NCBI RefSeq assembly: GCF_027922005.1
Contig: NZ_BSEV01000036.1
Span: 16,284-80,283, forward strand
Direction of reading: 5' to 3'
Length of the DNA: 64,000 bases
Origin: Streptosporangium carneum
Lineage (GTDB): Bacteria > Actinomycetota > Actinomycetes > Streptosporangiales > Streptosporangiaceae
Positions within the stretch are counted from its first letter, which is position 1, and every line of letters starts with the position of its first letter. The notes under the pieces are model-generated. The model did not search any database. It was not told where the DNA came from and saw only the letters and a list, made by a program, of their open reading frames with translations. Below, in pieces: positions 48,934 through 56,647 of the stretch. A program made the position numbers and the translations under genes.

Positions 48934-49997
48934 GCGGGGGCACGAAGGACGGCGCGCCCGCCGGGAGCGCCGGGCAGAACGCGCTGGCCAAGGACGCCTC
49001 CCGCAGGGTCGTCGAGCGCGAGATCACCGGCCGGGTCGACCTCTGCCGTCCCGACGGGCGGCTGAACCCGGCCGCCGTCGGCTGGAGCCGCACCCCGCTG
49101 CACCGGGCGAACATCCGCGGCTGGGGCCGCACGATGCGCTGGGAGTACTGGTGCCTGACCAGCCCCGAGCACGTCTTCGCCTTCAGTGCCTCCAGCCTCG
49201 ACTACCTGGCCAGCGAGGCCGCCTGGTACCTCGACCGGACCACCCGCAGGGACGTCTCGAGCCGCAGCCTCATCGTGCCGAGCCGGGGCACCTCCTTCTC
49301 CGAGCGCAGCGGCGAGGGCAGCGTCAGGATCGGCAGGGGGCCGCTCAGGATCGCCGTCGACGAGACCGCCGACGGCACCAGGCTCAGGCTGAAGTCACCG
49401 GAGTTCGACGCCGACCTGCTGGTCCACCGCGTCGAGGGCCGCGACAGCCTCGCGGTGGTCGTGCCCTGGTCCTCCCGCCGCTTCCAGTACACCGTCAAGG
49501 ACCTCGGACGGCCCGCGGAGGGCACGCTGGTCGTCAACGGACGCCGCATCAGGCTGTCGGCCGACGACACCCTCGCCACCCTGGACCACGGGCGCGGTCG
49601 CTGGCCCGGCAGGGTCCTGTGGAACTGGGGCGCGGCGGCCGGGCGGTCCGGCGGGCGCGAGGTCGGCGTCCAGATCGGCGGCAAGTGGACCGACGGCACC
49701 GGCAGCGTCGAGAACGGCCTGTTCCTCGACGGACGGCTGCACAAGATCAGCGAAGAGCTGGTGTGGCGCTACGACACCTCCGACTGGATGGCGCCCTGGA
49801 GGATCCTCGGCGAACGGGTCGACCTGGAGTTCGTCCCCGAGCACGTCCGCTCGGCCGACGTCACCAGGCTCTACCTGCACAGCAGGGAGGACCAGGCCTT
49901 CGGCCACTACCGGGGCACCGTCGTCGCCGACGACGGCACGGTCGTCGAGATCGACGATCTGTACGGCTGGGCCGAGGAAGTGTGCAGGCGCTGGTGA
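48930..49997 (+). CDS. DUF2804 protein
   Basis: The 355-residue protein matches the DUF2804 family by its head (GRVDLCRPDGRLNPAAVGWSRTPLHRANI) and by the RGRWPGRVLWNWGAAAG and VGVQIGGKWTDGTGSVENGLFLDGRLHKI blocks. It lacks a signal peptide and membrane helices and looks beta-rich. The family function is not established. Its place between an aldehyde dehydrogenase and GlpD suggests that it acts on the same substrate, possibly as a hydrolase or lipocalin-like binder (inference). ATG 48930 overlaps the stop upstream. Confidence 0.82.
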   Translation: MSGGTKDGAPAGSAGQNALAKDASRRVVEREITGRVDLCRPDGRLNPAAVGWSRTPLHRANIRGWGRTMRWEYWCLTSPEHVFAFSASSLDYLASEAAWYLDRTTRRDVSSRSLIVPSRGTSFSERSGEGSVRIGRGPLRIAVDETADGTRLRLKSPEFDADLLVHRVEGRDSLAVVVPWSSRRFQYTVKDLGRPAEGTLVVNGRRIRLSADDTLATLDHGRGRWPGRVLWNWGAAAGRSGGREVGVQIGGKWTDGTGSVENGLFLDGRLHKISEELVWRYDTSDWMAPWRILGERVDLEFVPEHVRSADVTRLYLHSREDQAFGHYRGTVVADDGTVVEIDDLYGWAEEVCRRW

Positions 49998-50008
49998 GGG
50001 AGCGACAG

Positions 50009-51820
50009 ATGACATCCGCCCACGGCGGGGCCTCCGGTGAGACTCACAGCGAGGCTCACGACGGCCCCCGCGCCAGGACGCCCGACGGGCTCGAACCGTT
50101 CGCGGCCGGACTGCCCTTCGGCGCGGGATCCGTCCTCGACCCGCTGCGCCGCGACGACGACCTGGCGGAGCTGACCCGCGACCTCCTCGACGTCCTGGTG
50201 GTCGGCGGCGGCGCGACCGGCGCGGGCGCGGCCCTCGACGCGGCCTCCCGCGGGCTGACCACCGCCCTGCTCGAGGGGGGCGACCTCGCCTCGGGAACCT
50301 CGAGCAACTCGAGCCGCCTGCTTCACGGCGGCGTGCGCTACCTGGAGCAGCTGGAGTTCGGCCTCGTCCGCGAGGCGCTGCACGAGCGCGGCCTGCTGCA
50401 GGACCTGGCCCCGCACCTGGTGCGGCGGATGTCGTTCCTGTACCCGCTCACCCACCGGGTGTGGGAGCGCGGGTACGTGGGCGCCGGGCTGACCCTCTAC
50501 GACGCCCTCGCCGGGATCGGCGACCGGCACGGCTTCCGCCGCCACCGCCACCTGACCCGCAGGGCCCTGCTCAGGCAGGCGCCCCAGCTGCGGCCCGACG
50601 TCGCGGTCGGCGCGCTGTCCTACGACGACGGCCACGTCGACGACGCCAGGCTGGTGCTGGCCCTGGCCCGCACCGCGGCCCGCGAGGGCGCGACCGTGCT
50701 CAGCCGGGTCCGCGTCACCGGCCTGGCCACCCGTTCCGGGCACACCGTGGCCACCTGCGTCGACGCGCTCAGCGGGGAGCAGTTCACGGTCCGCGCCCGC
50801 AGGGTCGTGCTGGCGACGGGTCCCTGGTCGGGGCTCACCCAGAAGATGCTGGGCACCGACCCGGTGCGGGTGCGGGCCTCCAAGGGCGTGCACCTGGTCC
50901 TGCCCCGCGAGCGGCTGCCGATGGACAGCGCCCTGATCGCGCGCACGCCCAGTTCGGTGCTCTTCGTCATCCCCACCGGGGACGTGGTCCTGCTGGGCAC
51001 GACGGACACCCCGTGGGAGAACGGTCCCGGCCCGGTGCTGCCCACCGGGGCGGACGTCCGCTACCTGCTCGACCAGGCCAACCAGTGGCTGCGCGAGCCT
51101 CTCACCCCCGACGACGTGCTCGGCGTCTACGCGGGTCTGCGCCCCCTGGTCGACCAGCCGGACCGGCAGAAGACGCAGGCGATCAGCCGGGAGCACGTGG
51201 TGCGGGAGGTCGCCCCCGGCTGCGTCGTCGTGGCGGGCGGCAAACTCACCACCTACCGGGTGATGGCGCGCGACGCGGTCGACGCCGCGGTCGCCGGACT
51301 GCCCGCGTCCAGGGCCTCGGCGACCGAGCACCTCGGGCTGGTCGGCGCGAGCGGCTTCGCCCAGGCCTGGGCCCGCCGCGACTCCGCGGCGGTCGCCGCG
51401 GGAATTCCCGTGGCCTCGGTCGAACGGCTGGCGCACCGCTACGGCGCGGACTACCCGCTGCTGCTGTCCATGGGCCGCAGGGATCCCTCCCTGCTCGACC
51501 CCGTGCCGGGGGCGCCCTCGCTGCTGGCGGCCGAGGTCGTCTACGCCGGGCGGCACGAGGCCGCGATGACCGTGGACGACGTGCTGCGCCGCCGCAGCAG
51601 GGCCGGGCTCGAGACGGCCGACGGGGGCGCGGCCGCCGCGCCCCACGTGGCCAGGCTGCTGGCGGGGGCGCTGGGCCGCGCCGAGAGCTGGGCGGCCGAG
51701 CAGGCGGAAAGCTACGCGCGCGCGGCGGAGGTCACGCGTTCGGCGCTGGCCACCTCCGACGACGCCGAGCTGGTCCCGCTGCTGGCCGACCTCGCCGACC
51801 GCTGGAGCGGTGCCGCATGA
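50009..51820 (+). CDS. glpD: FAD-dependent glycerol-3-phosphate dehydrogenase
   Basis: The 603-residue protein has the FAD motif (DVLVVGGGATGAGAALDAASRGLTTALLEGGDLASGTSSNSSRLLHGGVRYL), the substrate blocks SGLTQKMLG and GDVVLLGTTDTP, and the GKLTTYR motif of GlpD proteins. It oxidises sn-glycerol-3-phosphate to dihydroxyacetone phosphate and passes electrons to the respiratory chain. GAGGGAG precedes ATG 50009. With the GlpK-like kinase it suggests that the operon's substrate yields glycerol or an analogue. Confidence 0.93.
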   Translation: MTSAHGGASGETHSEAHDGPRARTPDGLEPFAAGLPFGAGSVLDPLRRDDDLAELTRDLLDVLVVGGGATGAGAALDAASRGLTTALLEGGDLASGTSSNSSRLLHGGVRYLEQLEFGLVREALHERGLLQDLAPHLVRRMSFLYPLTHRVWERGYVGAGLTLYDALAGIGDRHGFRRHRHLTRRALLRQAPQLRPDVAVGALSYDDGHVDDARLVLALARTAAREGATVLSRVRVTGLATRSGHTVATCVDALSGEQFTVRARRVVLATGPWSGLTQKMLGTDPVRVRASKGVHLVLPRERLPMDSALIARTPSSVLFVIPTGDVVLLGTTDTPWENGPGPVLPTGADVRYLLDQANQWLREPLTPDDVLGVYAGLRPLVDQPDRQKTQAISREHVVREVAPGCVVVAGGKLTTYRVMARDAVDAAVAGLPASRASATEHLGLVGASGFAQAWARRDSAAVAAGIPVASVERLAHRYGADYPLLLSMGRRDPSLLDPVPGAPSLLAAEVVYAGRHEAAMTVDDVLRRRSRAGLETADGGAAAAPHVARLLAGALGRAESWAAEQAESYARAAEVTRSALATSDDAELVPLLADLADRWSGAA

Positions 51821-53295
51821 CCGTTCTGGCCATCGACGCCGGGACCACCGGCGTCACCTCGCTGATCGTCGCCGAGGACGGCCGCGTGCTCGCCAGGGGG
51901 CACCGCGAGTTCCCGCAGCACTTTCCCGCCCCCGGCCTCGTCGAGCACGACCCCGACGAGATCTGGACCGCGGTGCTGGGCGCCTGTTCCGACGCGCTCG
52001 CCACGGCGGCCGACTCAGGGACGGCGCCCGTCTCCTGCGTCGGGCTGACCAACCAGCGCGAGACCGTCGTGCTGTGGGACCGCGCGACCCTGCGCCCCGC
52101 GACCAGGGCGATCGTCTGGCAGGACCGCCGGTCGGCCGCGGAGTGCGACCGTCTCAGGGAGCACGAGCCGAGGATCCGCGAGCTGACCGGGCTCCCGCTG
52201 GACCCGTACTTCTCCGCGACCAAGCTGTCCTGGCTGCGCGCCAACGCCCCGGGGACGTGGGAGGGGGTGAGCTCGGGCCGCGTCGCGGTCGGCACCGTCG
52301 ACTCCTACCTCCTGTCCAGGCTGACCGGCGGGCGGCTGCACGCGACCGACCCGTCGAACGCCTCACGGACCCTGCTGTTCGACCTGGCCTCCGCCGGATG
52401 GTCGGCGGAGCTGGCCGAGCTGTTCGGCGTGCCCGAGGCGGCGCTGCCGGAGATCGTCCCGTCGAGCGCCGCGGTGGGGCGCACCGACCCCGAGCACTTC
52501 CTGGGGCTGGACGTGCCGGTCTGCGGGATCGCCGGGGACCAGCAGGCCGCGCTGTTCGGCCACGCCGCCTTCACCCCCGGCGCGATGAAGTGCACCTACG
52601 GCACCGGCAGCTTCCTGCTGGTCAACACCGGTGACCGGATCGCGCGGGGCGGCACGGCGCTGTTGTCGACCGTCGCCTGGCAGCTGGACGGCCGGCCGGT
52701 GCAGTACGCCCTGGAGGGATCGGTCTTCGTCACCGGGGCCGCGGTGCAGTGGCTGCGCGACGGACTGGGCGTGATCGACGAGTCGGCCGACAGCGAGCGG
52801 CTGGCCTCCTCCGTCGACGACAGCGACGGGCTGGTCTTCGTCCCCGCGCTCACCGGCATCGGCACCCCGCACTGGGACCCCAGGGCCAGGGGCGCGCTGC
52901 TGGGCATCACCAGGGGCACGACCGACGCCCACCTCGCCCGCGCCGTCCTCGACGGCATCGCCTACCAGATCCGCGACGTCGTCGAGGCGGTCGTCGGCGC
53001 GGCGGGCATCCCCGTCTCCCGCCTGGCGGTCGACGGCGGGGCCGCGGCGAACGACCTGCTCTGCCAGATCCAGGCCGACCTGCTGGGCAGACCCGTGGTG
53101 CGCCCGGAGACGACGGAGAGCACCGGTCTCGGCGCCGCCTTCCTGGCGGGTCTCGCGGGCGGCGTGTGGGGCGGCCTCGACGAGATCTCCGAGGCGCGGG
53201 GCGGCGGCAGGGTCTTCTCCCCGCGCGAGGTCTCCGGCGACGGCTACCGGCGCTGGCTCGACGCGGTGGACGCGGTACGGAGGTTCGGCTCGTGA
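51817..53295 (+). CDS. glpK: Glycerol kinase-type FGGY carbohydrate kinase
   Basis: The 492-residue protein has the glycerol-kinase-like blocks LTNQRETVVLWDRATLRPATRAIVWQDRRSA, ATDPSNASRTLLFD, GIAGDQQAALFG and TYGTGSFLLVNTG, with VDGGAAANDLLCQIQADLLG near the end. It phosphorylates glycerol or a near relative with ATP. ATG 51817 overlaps the GlpD stop (ATGA). Whether its substrate is glycerol itself or another polyol such as an erythritol-type sugar alcohol cannot be decided from the sequence. Confidence 0.9.
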   Translation: MTVLAIDAGTTGVTSLIVAEDGRVLARGHREFPQHFPAPGLVEHDPDEIWTAVLGACSDALATAADSGTAPVSCVGLTNQRETVVLWDRATLRPATRAIVWQDRRSAAECDRLREHEPRIRELTGLPLDPYFSATKLSWLRANAPGTWEGVSSGRVAVGTVDSYLLSRLTGGRLHATDPSNASRTLLFDLASAGWSAELAELFGVPEAALPEIVPSSAAVGRTDPEHFLGLDVPVCGIAGDQQAALFGHAAFTPGAMKCTYGTGSFLLVNTGDRIARGGTALLSTVAWQLDGRPVQYALEGSVFVTGAAVQWLRDGLGVIDESADSERLASSVDDSDGLVFVPALTGIGTPHWDPRARGALLGITRGTTDAHLARAVLDGIAYQIRDVVEAVVGAAGIPVSRLAVDGGAAANDLLCQIQADLLGRPVVRPETTESTGLGAAFLAGLAGGVWGGLDEISEARGGGRVFSPREVSGDGYRRWLDAVDAVRRFGS

Positions 53296-54497
53296 CGGCG
53301 GAGAACGGCCGCGTGCCGGGGCCGCTCAGCGGGATCAGGGTCGCGGACTTCTCCCGGGTCCTGGCCGGGCCCTACGCCACCATGATCCTCGCCGAGCTCG
53401 GCGCGGACGTGGTCAAGGTCGAGCATCCCGGGCACGGCGACGACACCAGGGCGTGGGGCCCGCCGCACGCGGGCGGCGAGGCGGCCTACTACCTCGCCGT
53501 GAACCGGGGGAAGCGGAGCGTCGCGCTCGACGTGAAGCACCCCTCGGGACGGGAGATCGCCCAGCGGCTGTGCGCGGACGCGGACGTCGTGATCGAGAAC
53601 TTCCGGCCCGGGGTCGCCGAACGCCTCGGCCTCGGCCACGAGCAGGTGCGGCGCGCCAACCCGAACGTCGTGTACTGCTCGATCAGCGGCTTCCCCGGCG
53701 AGGACCGCCCCGGCTTCGACGCGACGATCCAGGCCGAGAGCGGCTACATGCACATCACCGGCGAGACCCCGAGCAAGGTGGGGGTCGCGATCACCGACGT
53801 GCTCGCCGGGCTGAACGCCGCCGTCGCGGTCCTGGGCGCGCTGCACCGGCGCGCGGGCGGTGGGAAAGGCGAGCGGGTCGAGGTCTCGCTCATCGGCTCC
53901 GCCCTGTCAGGCCTGGTCAACATCGCGCAGAGCGCGCTGGTCTCCGGCGAGGAGGCGGTGGCCTACGGCAACGCGCACCCGACGGTCGTGCCCTACCAGA
54001 CCTTCCACGCGGCCGACGGGCGCTTCGTGGTCGCCGCGGGGAACGACCGCCTCTTCCGCGCGCTGTGCGAGGCGATCGGACGTCGGGACCTGGCCTCCGA
54101 CCCCCGTTTCCCGACCAACGCCGACCGGGTCCGCCACCGCGACGCGCTGATCGCCGAGCTGGAGGCGGTCTTCGCGACCCGTCCCGTCGAGGAGTGGACC
54201 GCGCTGCTCGGCGCCGCCGGGGTGCCGACCGGCAAGATCCGGGGCGTCCTCGAGGCGATCAGGACCGCCGGTGACGCGACCCTCGAGGTCTCGCATCCGA
54301 CGGCGGGGCCACTCGAACTCGTCCGCACCGGATTCACCCTGGAGAGCGTCCCCGCCGACCGCGACATCGCTCCTCCGCCGCTGCTCGGCCAGCACACCCT
54401 CGAGCTGCTGGCCGAGCTCGGCGTCGCCGGCGACCAGGCCGCGCGCCTGGAGCAGGCGGGCGTCATCCGCCAGGCGGCCATGCCCGCGGCCCCCTGA
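53292..54497 (+). CDS. CaiB/BaiF-type CoA transferase (family III)
   Basis: The 401-residue protein shows the family blocks: SGIRVADFSRVLAGPYATMILAELGADVVKVEHPGHGDDTR, AYYLAVNRGKRSVALDVKHP, ADVVIENFRPGVAERLG and GFDATIQAESGYMHITG, where the Asp of GFDA is the catalytic carboxylate. It moves CoA between carboxylic acids. GTG 53292 overlaps the kinase stop (GTGA). The acyl-CoA dehydrogenase gene 180 bases downstream suggests that the pair activates and oxidises a dicarboxylic acid such as glutarate or an analogue (inference). Confidence 0.92.
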   Translation: MTAENGRVPGPLSGIRVADFSRVLAGPYATMILAELGADVVKVEHPGHGDDTRAWGPPHAGGEAAYYLAVNRGKRSVALDVKHPSGREIAQRLCADADVVIENFRPGVAERLGLGHEQVRRANPNVVYCSISGFPGEDRPGFDATIQAESGYMHITGETPSKVGVAITDVLAGLNAAVAVLGALHRRAGGGKGERVEVSLIGSALSGLVNIAQSALVSGEEAVAYGNAHPTVVPYQTFHAADGRFVVAAGNDRLFRALCEAIGRRDLASDPRFPTNADRVRHRDALIAELEAVFATRPVEEWTALLGAAGVPTGKIRGVLEAIRTAGDATLEVSHPTAGPLELVRTGFTLESVPADRDIAPPPLLGQHTLELLAELGVAGDQAARLEQAGVIRQAAMPAAP

Positions 54498-54531
54498 ACA
54501 GACCGGCGAACCGTCCGGCGAGCCCTCCCCT

Positions 54532-54640
54532 CCCGCCGCTCGGCGGCCCCTCCCCCACCGTCTGACACGTCCTTCCCCCACCGTCCGGCGAGCCTTGCCC
54601 GCCCGTGACAGACCTTCCCCGCCGCTCGGCGGCCCCTCCC
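54532..54640. repeat. Intergenic repeats before the acyl-CoA dehydrogenase gene
   Basis: A 24-bp block (54532-54555) recurs exactly at 54617-54640; each copy contains the hairpin CCGCCG-CT-CGGCGG. A shorter unit, ACCGTCCGGCGAGCC, also appears twice in between. The strongly C-rich plus strand might reduce or tune expression of the last gene. Confidence 0.8.
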
Positions 54641-54676
54641 CGCCCTCCGGCGGACCGTCCACGAAGTGAGGCACCC

Positions 54677-55846
54677 TTGACCCCCAACCCCCACGACTTC
54701 CTCGACGTCGACCGTGACCTCGGCGACGAGGAGCGCGCGATCCGCGACACCGTGCGCGACTACGCGCGCACCGAGCTCCTGCCGCACGTCGCGGGCTGGT
54801 TCGAGTCGGGTTCCATTCCCGACCCGCGCGCGGTGGCCAGGGGGCTGGGCGCGCTCGGCCTGCTGGGCATGCACCTGGACGGCTACGGCTGCGCGGGCAC
54901 GAACGCGGTGAGTTACGGGCTGGCCTGCCGCGAGCTCGAGGCCGTGGACAGCGGCCTGCGCAGCCTGGTCTCGGTCCAGGGCTCGCTGGCGATGACCGCG
55001 ATCCACGCGTTCGGCTCCGAGGAGCAGAAGCGGGAGTGGCTGCCGCGCATGGCGGCCGGTGAGGCCATCGGCTGCTTCGGCCTGACCGAGCCCGACTCGG
55101 GCAGCGACCCGGGCTCGATGCGCACCCGCGCCCGCAGGGAGGGGAGCGACTGGGTCCTCGACGGCACCAAGATGTGGATCACCAACGGCTCCGTCGCCGA
55201 CGTGGCCGTCGTGTGGGCCGGGACCGAGGACGGCATCCGCGGTTTCCTGGTGCCCACCGACGTCCCGGGCTTCTCGGCCAACGTGATCCACGGCAAGATC
55301 TCACTGCGCGCCTCGATCACCTCCGAGCTCGTCCTCGACGGCGTGCGCCTTCCGGGGGACGCCGCGCTGCCGCTCGCCGAGGGCATCAGGGCCCCGCTGT
55401 CGTGCCTGTCGGAGGCGAGGTTCGGCATCGTCTGGGGGGTGGCGGGAGCGGCGAGGAGCTGTTTCGAGGCGGCGCTGGACTACGCGCGGACCCGGACGCA
55501 GTTCGGCAGGCCGATCGGGGGCTTCCAGCTCACCCAGGGCAAGCTCGCCGACATGCTGGTCGACGTCAACCACGCGAACCTGACCGCCCTGCGGCTCGGC
55601 CGCCTGAAGGACGAGGGGCTGCTGCACCACTCCCACGTCAGCTTCGGCAAGCTCGCCAACGTCCGCGCGGCCCAGCGGGTGGCCGCCACCGCGCGGAGCG
55701 TGCACGGCGCGAACGGGATCACCCTGGAGTATCCGGTGATGCGGCACATGGTGAACCTGGAGACCGTGGCCACCTACGAGGGCACGGAGGAGATCCACGC
55801 CCTGACCCTCGGCCGCGCCCTCACCGGCCACTCCGCCTTCCGCTGA
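54677..55846 (+). CDS. Acyl-CoA dehydrogenase (glutaryl-CoA dehydrogenase-like)
   Basis: From TTG 54677 (389 residues) the product reads LTPNPHDFLDVDRDLGDEERAIRDTVRDYARTELLPHVAGWFESG, like the start of glutaryl-CoA dehydrogenase-type enzymes. GCFGLTEPDSGSDPGSMRTRA and KMWITNGSVADVAVVWA bind FAD, and YEGTEEIHALTLGRALTGH holds the catalytic Glu. The frame opens at GTG 54605, but the first 24 residues are Pro/Arg-rich repeat DNA; GTGAGG at 54666-54671 suits TTG 54677. It probably oxidises the acyl-CoA made by the CoA transferase. Confidence 0.9.
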   Translation: MTPNPHDFLDVDRDLGDEERAIRDTVRDYARTELLPHVAGWFESGSIPDPRAVARGLGALGLLGMHLDGYGCAGTNAVSYGLACRELEAVDSGLRSLVSVQGSLAMTAIHAFGSEEQKREWLPRMAAGEAIGCFGLTEPDSGSDPGSMRTRARREGSDWVLDGTKMWITNGSVADVAVVWAGTEDGIRGFLVPTDVPGFSANVIHGKISLRASITSELVLDGVRLPGDAALPLAEGIRAPLSCLSEARFGIVWGVAGAARSCFEAALDYARTRTQFGRPIGGFQLTQGKLADMLVDVNHANLTALRLGRLKDEGLLHHSHVSFGKLANVRAAQRVAATARSVHGANGITLEYPVMRHMVNLETVATYEGTEEIHALTLGRALTGHSAFR

Positions 55847-56647
55847 CCGGCCCTCACTCCCGGGCCACACCGCCTCCCGCCCCGGGCGCGGCAGCACCCC
55901 TCCGCTGCCCGGGGCTCCCACGGCGCCGGTACGGCGAGCGCGAGGCGGGGCGGACCGGCGCCGACCGGTGGACCGTTCCCCCCATTCCCCCGTTCCGCCC
56001 TGAATTCACGACGGCCGACATGACGAGCCGATTCACAGCACGCAGTTCCCCGCTTTCCTGAAAAATCCAATGATCGCACTCCGGGGCCTCCCGAGAGAGC
56101 GTGAATATCCGTCGAACGAGCATCGTGACCCACCACAGCGCACAGTAACTCCGAAAAGCACATTCGGACGGACCTCTCCCCCGTCCCGCGCGAACAGCCG
56201 ATATGATGACAAATTCACATATATCATCACGGCGGCCCACCAAGGGCTCGACATGGTCGACGACCGAGCCGGAACATCCCTCCTCACCCGTACACCAGGG
56301 AGAAAACGCCCGACGTCGCCCGGACGGCGGCCCGGAGCCGTCGGCGACGCCCCTCGCGCACCCGCGGCCACCCGGCTCGAAGTCAGCATTCCTTTCCGAA
56401 AGGAGTGGACAAAACAACCGACAAGCACCTGAGCGATTAACACCTTCATGCCGGGTCTCGTGGCGTTGGCGATGATTACCGCTGATTGTCCGGCCAGACT
56501 TTCTCGTGATCAGGGCTTGCTTTAATCGCCACGGCCCACTGAAATGGGGGACGTTGGCGCGGAGTTTACGCCGCATTCCCCGCGGGCGGAAAAGGCCGGG
56601 CCACGACTCACCGTCGGAGCGTGCGTCCAGCCAACGTGGAGAGACCG
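55847..56647. other. Long intergenic region before the giant Rhs gene
   Basis: About 800 bases without a convincing gene on either strand. The first 140 bases are GC-rich. From about 56030 the base composition becomes more mixed, with AT-rich patches such as ATATGATGACAAATTCACAT near 56201 flanked by TGATGA/TCATCA arms (56204-56229). Promoters of the giant gene probably lie between 56190 and 56600. GGAGAG at 56638-56643 is its ribosome binding site. Confidence 0.5.

Noticed and set aside
54532..54640. CRISPR-like repeats
   Set aside because: Only two copies with no regular spacer series; the repeats are hairpin-forming C-rich units. No CRISPR array was found anywhere in the window.
53907..55291. 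Minus-strand frames opposite the CoA transferase and acyl-CoA dehydrogenase genes
   Set aside because: Low-complexity Gly/Arg/Ala sequence without motifs; the sense genes are clear.
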